Below, piece after piece: positions 49,976 to 62,300 of a DNA stretch of 64,000 nt. The number at the start of each line of letters is the position of its first letter. The stretch's first letter is position 1. The stretch covers positions 48,153,087 to 48,217,086 of the forward strand of contig OX344762.1 of assembly GCA_947034895.1 (NCBI GenBank). The letters run 5' to 3'. The stretch is from Rhytidiadelphus loreus. Lineage: Eukaryota > Streptophyta > Bryopsida > Hypnales > Hylocomiaceae. Position numbers and translations under genes: made by a program. The notes below the pieces were generated by a model. It did not search any database. It had not been told where the DNA came from and saw only the letters and a program-made list of their open reading frames with translations.

Positions 49976-50865
49976 GATATAGATTGACATGAGGTGATCT
50001 ATGACAATAGTAAGTACTAACCAAATGGAGGTGGAAAATTTTTAATAGCAAGAAAAGTGTGTATAGCAACTTGAAGAAAAGACCTAAAACTAATAAGGTA
50101 GGAGGTCCACAAACCATCCCTTTTTAAGCCTACCTACCTCATCAATGACAATATTAGATATCTCAAGAAACATATCACTCATTTTCTAAATAGGGGACGC
50201 ATTTAGAACCCAATCAATTTAAGGACCTCCTACCTTACTCTAAGCCCAGCTCTATTGCCTTTGTAGGTAATCTCCTTGACCCTTCTCTTGTCTTCTCCTG
50301 TTCGTTGCTTAGTAAAGTTGGGACCCAAATTGCTCGTTCAGTTGAAAAGTATTTCACCTAAGAGTCCAAGAATCTTTGTTCAGTACAAGAGTCCAAACAA
50401 CTGACGACAGGAGGTGGAAACAAGTACTTCTCACAGTTCTCATGAAATAAACGAGCAAACTTTCACTAACATGTTCTGTGAAGCTTATTAGAGAAAAAGC
50501 TTCTAACAGAATGATTGAACGTTGAGTTCGATTTTACGGAACTTCTCTTGCTCATCATTATTGTGGCATGTTCCTTACTTTCTGCCTTACTTCCTCACAT
50601 AGACTCTTTTAAAAGGACCAGCTATTATAAACGTACTTCGGAAACGTCATAATGACTCAATTCGCACGAACCGAAAACAATCGAACTAGTTACTATATAC
50701 TAATAGATTGATCGTAACTTTTGTGAGGTTCTCCTTTAGAATTGTGGACAACACTCGATCTTGAACAGCACTTCACTAACAAATTTTGAGTTGTGCTTTG
50801 CATCGTCTCTTCTACAACCTCCTTGACTAAGATCAACCCATCTAATTTTGCACCACCTACATGTC
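49976..50865. other. Spacer and F-box gene promoter/leader
   Basis: No gene recognised. From about 50270 the composition is more balanced and probably belongs to the promoter and 5' UTR of the F-box gene. Confidence 0.4.
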
Positions 50866-52245
50866 ATGGAAGAGGAAGCAATTACTCCTGACATGGAGGA
50901 TGCAACCGATCCTCATATAGAAAATGCAACCGAAATTCAAACAGACGATGCAACCGATGCCCACATAGATGATAGAAGTCCTGAGACTGCTACGGTTGGA
51001 GGAGTTGCCAATGCGAGAAACATCATTGCTGATGAGAGAGAACATGATATGAGTACAAGTGACATAATATGGGTACAATTGATGCCTGCTAATGAAGTGT
51101 CAACAGGAGCAGGAAATACTGACATGGATGACAAGATATGGGCCGACTTACCAAGTGAAGTGTTGATGAGAATCTTGGCCTTTTTCCCGCTCCGAATGTT
51201 GTTTCAAATGCGAATTGTGTGCAAGCGTTGGTCGAACATGATACAAAGCACTGATTTCAATAGAATCTGCTTAGACGTGAGAGCTCCAGCGATGGCTCCG
51301 CACCCTGCCATCTGCTACGTATACAACCGATTGGGCTTTCGATGGTCCGTTTATGACAGTCAAGAAGGGAAATGGCAGATCATGCCAGACTTCTACGGCA
51401 GATCGGAAGAAGACAGAATGAGGAAACGAGAAATATACGTCGCCAGTCGAGGTCTCCTTTGCTTGCTTGAAGTTGGCGACATTGATGTCATCAAAAGTTT
51501 CACGATTTGGAACCCCTTGACAAACAAAGAGCAAGAATTGCCCCAAATTCGAAGCTCATGGTCGTTCCCCCTGGTGAGAATCATGTTCCACGACCATCGA
51601 ACAAACTCCTACAAACTCATGTTATCAGGAAACCAAAATTACCATCCCGAGGACGCCAGATACTCCGCCACAGAGATTTACGACTCTGCAAAAGGAGCGT
51701 GGATACAAGGGGGAAACCTTTTGCCCGGCCTTCGGTTTCCTTTCTCCAACGGCGCAATTTGTAATGGCGCAGTGTACTATTTCGGTAGTAGACCAATGAC
51801 AATGTACGACATTCTCGTCATGTACGACATTGAGGAAAACAAGTGGAGTGAAATTGATCACAGAATCCCCACGAACACGTATTGCACGCCGTACCTGTTC
51901 GAGTGCGACGGACACCTGTTGACGGTCATGCACCTGTTGTCAGGACCTCCAGCTCGCATCGCTAGTTGCGCCATCTTTCACCTCGACTTCCAAAGCAAGG
52001 AATGGAAGATGCTCATCCAAATGCCCCACGCGGTTTACATGGACTTCGCATACATTGGAGGCTGCGTCGCGTCCGGGAAGCAGCTCTGCGTCACGGGAAA
52101 TGCCCCCAATCGAGACTTGATTGTGGCGGTTTACTGTGAAAAAAATGATGATTGGTTTTGGCTTCCTCCCTGCCCCATTGCGTCCTCGGCTGACTTGATC
52201 GAGCGCCACACCACCTTCACTTTCCTCCCCACCTTCATCGATTAG
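50866..52245 (+). CDS. F-box protein with kelch-like C-terminal domain, single exon
   Basis: Probable substrate adaptor of an SCF (Skp1-cullin-F-box) ubiquitin ligase; the substrate is unknown. The 459-residue intronless frame starts at the first in-frame ATG. An acidic N-terminal tail of about 85 residues contains DAT/NAT repeats (EDATDPHIENATEIQTDDAT). The F-box lies at 92-132 (IWADLPSEVLMRILAFFPLR). The rest resembles the plant F-box/kelch and F-box-associated group: SFTIWNPLTNKEQELP, YKLMLSG, YDSAKGAWIQGG, GAICNGAVYYFG, YDIEENKWSEI, HLDFQSKEWKML and CVTGNAPNRDLIVAVYCEKN, consistent with a beta-propeller with weak repeats. Coding composition becomes GC-richer towards the 3' end. Confidence 0.88.
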   Translation: MEEEAITPDMEDATDPHIENATEIQTDDATDAHIDDRSPETATVGGVANARNIIADEREHDMSTSDIIWVQLMPANEVSTGAGNTDMDDKIWADLPSEVLMRILAFFPLRMLFQMRIVCKRWSNMIQSTDFNRICLDVRAPAMAPHPAICYVYNRLGFRWSVYDSQEGKWQIMPDFYGRSEEDRMRKREIYVASRGLLCLLEVGDIDVIKSFTIWNPLTNKEQELPQIRSSWSFPLVRIMFHDHRTNSYKLMLSGNQNYHPEDARYSATEIYDSAKGAWIQGGNLLPGLRFPFSNGAICNGAVYYFGSRPMTMYDILVMYDIEENKWSEIDHRIPTNTYCTPYLFECDGHLLTVMHLLSGPPARIASCAIFHLDFQSKEWKMLIQMPHAVYMDFAYIGGCVASGKQLCVTGNAPNRDLIVAVYCEKNDDWFWLPPCPIASSADLIERHTTFTFLPTFID

Positions 52246-52719
52246 GGCGGCTTTCCATGAAGAAGGAACCTAACAAACATAAAAATGTGCTTTGCTATGT
52301 GTTTGTTATTTACTAACATGTAGCAAATCAGAAATGACAACGCTCCTGCAGGCATAGAGCTGAAAACAGACTTTCCATATTTTCGATGTCAAACATGCAC
52401 ACGTCATTCATATCTCATCCACGCTCTGACTGTAGTTTAAAAAGCTATCACAGAAGTTGATATATTCACCAACTGCAGCTTTAGCAGAAGAATTCCTAAA
52501 CTCGTGAAAAAGTACATTCGAAGGCTGCAAGGGGAACGGTTCCCAATCCCCTTCAACGAGTCCTTACAGAAGAAGTGAAATACTATACATGACTTCACCG
52601 AAGTCCTCAGCATCTTGCTACCGTTGTCTCAATCTTTAGAAGTACTTGAATAGACTGCAAAATGTTGCATCGTTATGTGGCAGTCCCAAGAAGCCTACAA
52701 ACGTTGAACGGCCACCTGG
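52246..52719. other. Spacer between convergent F-box and PPR genes
   Basis: 474 bp holding the 3' UTRs of both convergent genes. Nothing else seen. Confidence 0.5.
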
Positions 52720-55700
52720 TTACCAGTAATCACCGCAGGAACACACACCATCTGTAAAATGGTGAAAGCGATATGCATCCTTGGCCACAATCTCTCGTCT
52801 AGTCACCTTCGATATGAACTTGGTTGCTGTGTGGCAATCTGAACACATCCGGAGGTTCTTGAAGACACGAATTGTCTTTCCAGGAGGCGAGTGAAGAAGT
52901 CCGTAAGTAATAGCCAATTTCTCGCTGTGAGAGCAAAGAGCTAGTTCTTTAGCCACCTCATCAACATTGCGCAAGACGTTCCGGGTATCAGGAACGTACC
53001 CTTCAGCCTTCAATTGTTCAGTTAACTTGTTCAGCTCAGCATATATCTCCTTGGCTTCAGGGTGAGATCTATCTCCTGCAACAAAGCGATGTATCGTGTT
53101 ATTAACCTCGATCCAGCTCCGTCCTGGCTCCTTGTACAAACCTTTATCCTCCATCATACAGCGCACCAGTGACACCTGGTCCCATTGACCAGCAGCAGCA
53201 TAGATATTGGAGAGGAGTATGTAAGTTCTCGCATCCAAGGGATCCAACTTGAGACACTCTTTTGCAGCAAATACTCCCATCTCCAAGTTACCATAAGTTC
53301 TACAAGCACTAAGCAAGGCTCCCCAAGGCACAGAGCGGGGCTCCACTGGCATATTGAGAACGAAGAGCTTGGCTTCCTCCAAGTTTCCTGCCCGTCCCAG
53401 AAGATCCACCATGCACGTATAATGCTCCATGGTAGGCTGAATGTCATAATCTTGAGTCATAGATAAAAACTGGCAACGACCTTCATCAACAAGACCTGCA
53501 TGGCTACATGCTGACAGAACTGCAACAAAGGAATACCCATTAGGCCTCACGCCCTCTGATTTCATTGCTTCAAACAGCTTCAGTGCTTCTTGTCCACACC
53601 CGTGTTGTGCCAGTCCGCCGATCATAACGGTCCAACTAATTACATTCCGTTCGTCCATTCTGTTAAACACTAGCCTGGCATCATCGATACTGCCGCTTTT
53701 GGCATACAAGTGCACAAGCGCACTGCCTACTCGTAAATCAGATGCTAGCCCTGCCTTGGCCGCGTGACTGTGGACTTCCTTCACCCATTCCAAAGGCATT
53801 GCACTTGCACTGAGGAGGTTCACATAAGTAAAAACATTTGGGACACAACGTTCTTTCTGCATATGAAGAAAGAGTGAGAACGCCTGCTGCGCACATCCGT
53901 GCTGTGCAAGTCCACAGATCATTGAATTCCATGTGGTGACATTGCGTTCCACCATTCTGTCAAAGACCAGACGGGCTACATCAATGTTGCCACTCTTCAC
54001 ATACGCGTGAATCAGTGCATTTCCCACACGCAAATCATTGTTGAGCGCCGCTTTGACAGCATGAATGTGGACCTCCTTCACCAATTCCAAATCCCCTTCA
54101 CTTGCATTGAGTATGCCGACGTAAGTAGCTGGATTGGGCACAAACCCGTCTCTCTGCATCTGGAGGAAGAAAGAGAACGCTTCCTGCACGTATCCGCGTT
54201 GTGCAAGTCCGCCGATCATCACAGTCCAACTGATTGTATCACGTTCCACCATTTGACCAAAGATCAGTCTGGCATCCTCGATACTGCCACTCTTAATATA
54301 CATTTGAATAAATGCACTGCCCACTCGGAGTGTAAATGCGAGACCCGCCTTGATGGCATGCCTGTGAACATCCTTCACCCACTCCAAAGCCCCAGTGCTT
54401 GCACTGACATTCAAGATGCTTACATATGTAGTTGCATCTGGAACAAGCCCTTCTCTCTGCATCTGAAGGAAGAGAGAGAACGCTCCCTGCTGACACCCGT
54501 GTTGGGCGAATCCCCCAATCATGGCGTTCCATGTCACTAAATCTCGGTCTACCATTCGGTCAAAAATCGATTTGGCATCATCAATGCTGCCACTCTTGCA
54601 ATACATGTGAACAAGGGCATTCCCCACACGCAAATCCGATGCAAGCCCCGCCTGAACAGCGTGAATGTGAACCTTCTTCACCAATTCCAAAGCCCCAGTG
54701 CTTGCACTTGCACTGAGGATGCTCAGATAAGTAGTTGCGTCTGGAATAAAACCATCTTTCTGCATCTGGAGAAAGCAGTCGAAGGCCTCCTGCCCACGCC
54801 CGTGCTGGGCAAGTCCGCCGATCATTGAATTCCAAGTAGTGACATTGCGATCTTTCATTCGATTAAACACTAGTCTAGCATCATCGGTATTGCCACTCTT
54901 GGCATACATGTGAATAAGTGCACTGCCTACACGCAAATCAGATGCAAGTCCGGCCTTAGTAGCATGCCTGTGAACTTTCTTCACCCATCCTAGAGCCCCT
55001 GTGCTAGCACTTGCATTCAGAATGCTCAGATAAGTGGCTGAATTGGGAAGAAAGCCTTCTTTCTGCATTTGGAGAAAGTGCAAAAACGCTTCCTGTCCAC
55101 ACCCATGTTGCGCAAGTCCGCTAATCATTGCATTCCATGTGATAGCATTGCGTTCCACCATGCTTTTGAATATTAATCTGGCATCATCAATACTGCCACT
55201 CTTGGCATACATATTGACAAGCGCAGTCCCCACACGAACATCAGATTCAAATCCACCATGTCTGATGTGGGCATGAATTCCTTTGCCCCATTTTAAACCT
55301 CCTGGGCTGGCACATGCCTTCAAAATGCTCAGGTACGTAATTTCATTTGGCTGCCCACCTTCTTGGCGCATTTGATTGTAAACTTCGAAAGCATCATTGG
55401 CGTGATCATACTCAGCGTAACCTCCAATCATGGTGGTCCAATTAAAGACATTCTTCTCCCTAAGTTCATTGAATACTGTACGTGCATCTTGCAGCCTCCC
55501 ACATCTAATGTACACTTTCAGAAGATAGTTGGTCACATAGGGATTTTGCTCCATTCTACTATTCTTGATGCAGTCATGAACCTGCTTGGCTGATTCAAGA
55601 TCTTTCTGCTTAAAGCACCTTTGCAGAACATCAAGGTACATGTTAGCGTCTACAGTAATGCCTCGTTGAAGTTTTTTCTGCAGAACAGCAACTCCTTCCC

Positions 55701-57700
55701 TCGCTGCACTTGCTTTTTGAAAATGCTTACCGACATCGACTGTTGCAGCTCGTCTACACTCTGTTGGTCGACGGTATCCAGTCCTATTGTTGTTCTTGGG
55801 AGATGCCATTCCTTTCGTGAAGCCAAATGGCCGATCGGCATCTTCCAATTTTGCTAATGTTCTGAGAAAAGGGCATGAAGGGGTGAATGCTATGCCAGAG
55901 ATGGTCTCAAATTTCCTGAGCTAGCACTAGCGGAATCATAAAGTTCATCCTAAGAACCAGCTATGACCACTCAAAGAATCTCAGGAAAACGAGCTGGCGT
56001 ACCTTTCAAGAGCATGCCGGACGGAATTTTCACTTCGTGTATAATCATAAAAGTCATCTTCTGTTGTTAATGGCTGCAATCATTCTCCCAATAAAATCAA
56101 CAAATCAACATATTTCACTATCGCCTTTGGAAATAAAGATAAATGAATTAAAGACGAGGATTCGGGTGTGATCAGCGCAAATGATTCGGCTTACCTGTTT
56201 AAAAGTGGCTGTTTGATACGAAGGTGTGCTCAGAGCACTGTACCGATCGAAAGAGTTATCTAGTTGCTGAAGCTGACTGGAAACATGAAGCTCTCCCTCT
56301 GGTCCAATAAACAAATCAATATCCTCCATGAGCAATTTTATTTCTTAAGCACATGCGCTATCTTTGCAAGGTACACAGATGAGAAAATATTGACTACTCC
56401 TAAGCACTTCAAGATAAATTATATGCATATTTAGCTTCGAAGAAACTACCGAGAAAAAATAAAAAAGATACACAAGGAACTGCGAGACGACCTGCAGTGA
56501 GATCATCGTTCCTTATGGCGTCTCCTTCAGCCAAATCCCCCATGCTGGAAGACACTTCCCTCGTTGCAAAATTTGAAGTCGATGCTGGAGTCTTTATAGT
56601 ACTTGCGGACTCTTGGAAACTATTTGTGACTAGTCTTGATTGTAACAGAAATGTTGACGAACGAGCTGAAGACTGCATGATAAGAAAAGAAGTTTCAATT
56701 TAAAGGCAGTTACATAATGCGTTCTTAGCAAATATTCAAGGTTGTCAAACCAAAACATTCGACACCTTCTCTTGCCTCGAGAAACTGTTTCGTATACATA
56801 TTTTCCACATAATTCTTAAACCCTAAACCCTTCGACTAAAACCGGGAGGAGAGAGTACACATTTCCTGTGAGAATAAATAGGCATTTCGCAACAGAATGA
56901 GTTTCGTCGAACTAGCTACACAACCACTCGCTCTTTGCGCTAACCAGGGCGGACGGCGGACGGCGGACAATCATTTTACAAAGATCCTTCTAGCATGCTC
57001 CAATAGGAGGAATTAAAAAATCTGTAATATCTTTCCATCGGAGCACACTACTAGGATTATCAGGAAATTGAAAAATACAAACAGAAATCGCTCAAATCGC
57101 CACCTTCGACAAAGCAATTCCCGAGTACCACAGCAAGTATTCAAAGTTGTGAAGCCAAAAGATCCATATCTTCTTATGTCTCTAAAAATAGTTTCATTCA
57201 TATATACCCTTAAACCCTAAACCCTGCACTGTCGAATTCCTAGCTCGGTTGGAACCGAGAGGAGAATGTACACACATCCACTGGAAAAAAACAGAAAATT
57301 CCAACCAGAATGAACTTCAACAAAAGAGCTAGACAATCCACTCGCTTTACTGTGCCATTTTCTGCGAGGATGACTGACCATGATATCACAACAATCCTTC
57401 TAGCGCGCTCTAAAGGTAAAAGCTAATATATGTTCCTAAAGAAAAATTTCACCATGTAAACGGAAATCAATCAGCTCAGAATCATCGACAAGGTAATTGA
57501 GCTCTCGTGTACAATCTACGGCGAGGAGTTGCACACCATTCAACAAATCTTTCTAAAAAACATACAGAAGATTACAGCACCTGAGACGGAAATAATTGGC
57601 AGGAAGAGAACGAGACGCTTCCGTGGTTGAGGTTCGTTCCAACTGCGGTAGTAGCTGCAGCTGCCGCTGCAGCCTCCGCCATCACCATCGCCATCGCCAT
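52720..57700 (-). CDS. DYW-class pentatricopeptide repeat protein, 5-exon model
   Basis: PLS-type PPR proteins with a DYW domain bind organelle RNA and edit C to U. The large exon, 55861-52720, encodes repeated PPR triplets of about 101 residues, then E-type motifs, a PG-box-like GYVPDTRNVLRNVD and a complete DYW domain: HSEKLA (HxE zinc/catalytic motif), CSDCH and the terminal CGDYW. The frame stays open upstream of its first ATG (55809) to an acceptor at 55861. I propose four earlier exons, all in frame with GT-AG sites: 57700-57581, 56672-56492, 56298-56195 and 56073-56003. The whole would be 1205 residues. Exon 1 encodes an Ala/Ser/Thr-rich start (MAMAMVMAEAAAAAAATTAV) resembling an organelle-targeting leader. 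Exons 2-4 encode a ~118-residue region I do not recognise. The alternative is a 1029-residue protein starting at 55809 with no obvious transit peptide. Confidence 0.85.
56730..57540 (-). repeat. ~405-bp tandem duplication within the proposed PPR intron 1
   Basis: Units at about 56730-57135 and 57136-57540 share, in order, RTATTCAARGTTGT, a TTAAACCCTAAACCCT telomere-like run (56817 and 57210), GAGAGTACACA/GAATGTACACA, CCACTCGCT, ATCCTTCTAGC and CGACAARGYAATT. The units are clearly diverged. Confidence 0.75.
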
Positions 57701-59346
57701 GGCTTCCTCTTCGTTGCGCTCGCTGCGGGGAGAGTCTCTTCTTTTGACCCCTGCTATGGATGATATTCATCTGTGTTCTTCCGCATTCATCCACTCGACG
57801 AAGTCCTGAGGAGTGATTGACGTGGAGGAACATTTACCGTCCATTTGGGGATCGGAGAAGAATTCTACAATCATGCTACAAAATTTCATGCATAGATAAA
57901 TTGAGTGGAGACAGGTTGAAACCAAATCAATATTTCTTTTCATTACTCAATTTATCTTGGAATAAAATTGAATCTTTATCACAAAAGGCCCAAGAAACTC
58001 AAGGTTCAACCTCATGCTTTGAGACTCTTTTTCATTGAATTTTATCTATTTATTCGTTTAAAACATAATATGTTCTTCAATATTTGCGTTGATAGAAAAT
58101 TTGGCAACAGTTGAATTATAAATTTCACACAATAATCATCACTTGAAGGGTTCATTGGCTCTTTAGGATATTAGGTGAGTTTTTGAACTAAGCAATGTTG
58201 TTTTAGGAGAACATTGGGGATTTGATAATAGGAATGGTCATTTTATCCCTAAGTGCTTAGTATGAAGATAGTAAGATAGTATTATCAATTTATAATAAAT
58301 AATTGAAACTCCTCCCAACATGTCTAAATCATTCATTCGCATAGAGCATTCTTGTTTCTTTCCATTGTTACATTTCATGATTTTTCTTAAAGCTTCTTCA
58401 ATGAATATTAGTTGGATGAAGTGTACTTTTCACAACATTCACCATCCTCTAAGTGCAAGCTTGAACGCTTAGTCGCAAAAAAGTGAACAAGTTACCTCTA
58501 TTAATCCCTACAATCTACAAAACTCAAAGATTTCATCACATAGTGTTCTAAAATCTATCCCCTTCCTTCCTACCCAAAGTGCACCTAACCACCCCACTCC
58601 ACCAATGTTTTTTGGAAGGCTGATTTATCACTCAAAATACAATTTTTTATCATGAAATATTGAACAATAGATTCCCCTATTTTCAATGGATGAAATCACT
58701 CAATTGCTAAAACAATATCGCTCTATTATAGATGAACATATACACTTCTAGATGAATACTTGTGCTTTCATCCACATTTTGTGTGTTTCATCCATGTCAA
58801 TGGATGTAAATAGCTTCCCCTATCCACTGCAGATTCCTTTCCAGAAAAAAATGGAAAAAAAAACACTGCACCCCACCAGAGTTCTCCACTTCACACGTGT
58901 CCCTGCATGAACTGATCCCCACTAACCCCTCGAGTCTCTCGGTAGGTCGGTACGTAGAAAAGACAGGAAGGTAGTGACGTGTCACAAGGTCGCAGTTCCA
59001 CACCGACCGATCCCTGAATACGGCCGCATGCCTGTGTGGATGACGAACCAAATCACTGGACTCTGGCTTCAGTCGCTCACACGAATGCACCCAATGTGAG
59101 CTCATTAATCTCTCAAATCGTCACTTTTTTTCTCCAAACCTTTCATAAAGTCCTGCATTGGGCGCAATTGGAAAAATTGGAGAAATCTCTGCACAGAATG
59201 AGGCGCAGGAGGATTGTTGGGTTGCTGGATTGAGCACTTCCGAGCCTCACGTTCTGAAATCCCTTATCTTCTCCTGAAGCGAAGGCGATTGTGATTGTGA
59301 TTGTTGAGAGATTGTGATTGTGAGAGTCTCGAAAGGGATAACAATC
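57701..59346. other. Spacer between divergent PPR and VDE genes
   Basis: The ends are the two divergent promoters. The middle (about 57860-58800) is AT-rich with no gene seen. The GC-richer part from about 58860 is the likely VDE promoter and leader. Confidence 0.45.
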
Positions 59347-62300
59347 ATGGCGGTGGTGGTGTCGTCGGGTAAATTTTAGTCTCCTGACTCCCCTGTTATT
59401 CAAAAATTTGGGATCCAAATGTAAAGTGAAATCATGACTGTGGGTTTAGATTTTGAGGTTTAGGGGTTTCTACGATTCGTGTGCAAGGTGAATTGTATTT
59501 GAGAAATTGGGTTTCGGTTGTTGTAGGAAACTCCGTGCAGAGTGGTGCACATTGCTGCTTTCTGTCGAGTCAGCCGTGCTTGAGCGGGTTGCTGTCGAGG
59601 CCGCGGAAAGCGTCATGGATTTCCGCAAGGAGACGGTGCGCCAGGACTTTGGTTGTGAAGGTGGAAGTGTCCAAGTCGCAATGTAAACAGAGGGAGGGGT
59701 CTTCACCTTCAGCTACTGAAGTCAATGTTGCGAAGAGGGGATTGACAAGTCCACTTCGTAGAAACATTGCGCAGGTAGGTTTGGAAAACTGCACATCATG
59801 TTGAGGGTTTGGAGAATGTGACACACGTGGTAATATTTTGACTTGTGAGGGTTTCTGAAGGACATTTAAAATTAGTCATCATATTTCCCTGAAAGGACCT
59901 CCTGGAACCATGGGCTCTTAATTTTTATTTAAGGAAGAATCAAGGTACACAAGATGCTCAATACTCTGAGACTTTCTTCTATGACGTACATCCTTTGAAA
60001 CCAAGAATTTTCGAGGAGGATGCCCTTCACATCAATCACTTCAATAGCTCCTGGAGCAAGCAGAAATAACACACCATTCTTAGATACATTGATTGAATCC
60101 AAATCACGTTCTGTGCATTATGTGCTGTCAGTACGATGTGTGAACTCATACAACACTTAAGAGTGTTATGATTCTGAGTGGCACCTGATTGTAGAATAAC
60201 ATCTTGCCAATATTGGCTTTCTGGCTTTGTTGCTACCCCTCGTAGGCAATTGGTCTATCTACGGTTTCATATATTTTTTAGAGGAGCTGACGTTCTTGAC
60301 AAATTCGAAAAGCAGGGGTTTGCATTGCAAGCGGCCGCAGCTGTTGCAGCGGGAGTATTGCTATGGGGTGGATCAAGTGCGTTGGCTGTTGACCCATTGA
60401 AGACGTGCGCTTGTCTTCTAAAAGAGTGCCGGTATGTCCTGTGTGTTGATAATCATCTCTACAAGCTTACTTACAATCCAACGCTTGTGGCTTTACGAGA
60501 AATACTGAAAACTTATGATTAGAGAGAAGGCTTTTAACGCTAAACCCTAGGCCTCTTTTCATGTAGACTTCAGTCATTTTTCTGGATATTGTAGCATTTC
60601 ATATCGTGAATTGGTTTATACGCAGGGTGGAATTAGCCAAGTGCATAGGAGATCCGAAGTGCGCAACCAACGTGGCATGTTTGCAAACCTGCAACGGACG
60701 CCCTGACGAAACGGAGTGTCAGGTCTGGCAACCTATCACTTTGTGTTATCCCAATCGAATAAAGTACCGTAATGTTTCTGCTTTGCGAGGATTTATTAGC
60801 TTAGGCCTTGATGTTGATATTTTAGGTTTGCTCATTCTCGGCGATGAGGTCTTTGGTGTAAGGTGTGCTACAGAAATGGTTCACAAGAAGTATGTATGTA
60901 CATGACTTTTGACGTCTAGAAAGATATGCAGATTGGATGTGGTGACTTGTTCGAGAACGACGTTGTGGATCAATTCAACGACTGTGCTGTGACAAGGAAA
61001 GGGTGCGTGCCTCAGAAGGCTGACGAAGGCCGCTTCCCAGTGCCCGGTCCACAAGCCCTAGTACCTGAGTTTGACACTACTCGGTTTACCGGGACCTGGT
61101 ACATTACCAGTGGATTGAACAAAACGTTTGATACCTTCGATTGTCAAAAGCATTTTTTCTCAGCAGAGCCCACCAAATTGTCAGGTGCGGGGGTTTAACA
61201 AGTCGGTTGTAACTTACTTACACTTGGTTATCACAAGGAAGCAAGTTTGGGATTTGTTCTATGTAGTTCTATTTTAGTTTATGCTTGCGCCGTCTTTTTC
61301 TCTGTTGGTGGCTTTGCAGTATTCAGATAGAAGTTGTGTCTGATGAGAGAGGTTGGTGTGTCAGGAAATCTGAGCTGGCGAATCCCTACTCCAGATGGAG
61401 GTTTTTTCACACGTAGCACGGTGCAGAACTTCGTACAAGATCCCCAGCAACCAGGGGTCTTATACAACCACGGCAACGAGTTCCTCCACTACCAGGATGA
61501 TTGGTCTGTTTTCTTGTCCACATTCCATGAATTCAGGAGCTACACCGTTTATTCTATTGTGTGCTCCATGATTCAATGTAATATCAAAATAGCTTTTGCC
61601 TTAGAATAAATGAACTCTTTTTGTTAAATAATGTTCTTTGGTACCAGCCTGGGATTAGACCACTATCAAGAAGCTTTTGATAGAATAACCACTCAAGCAA
61701 CATTTTTCCAAATTGAGATCCAAAGCTCATCAAATGGAGTTCATCGATAGGTACTCTAATTTGTGGTGTTCATAATATAGGCCTATGACATAGTGTATCG
61801 TACACTAAATTGATTAATTGGTGTAGCTAAGGATGCGAAGAACACACTGCTAGTGTTGCCTTGTTCTGTTGTTTGCATGTGAGTGTTTATGCTGAGAGTA
61901 CATTGTCTTCCCTTGTTCAGGTTCGTCCTTGCATCAAAGATAGAGAACAAGGAAGACGACTACGTGTTCATCTACTACCGCGGGAAGAACGATGCCTGGG
62001 ATGGGTATGGAGGAGCAGTGGTGTATACCAAGAGCCCGAAATTACCGGCCAGTATTATTCCTGAGCTGCAAGCTGCTGCTAAGGGAGTAAAACTGGATTT
62101 CAACAAGTTCACCACAACAGACAATGCTTGTGGACCGGAACCACCTCTGTTTGCGAGACTGGAAAAGAAGGTGATTTTATTCCCCCCAAGTGCTTTTGCC
62201 TTTCGATTGAAGGCATTGATAGAATTTGATACTCTGACATAAACATTATTGGAAGGAGCTTTTTACGCATTGAGTCCATCTCCTAACTCACAAAAAGAAT

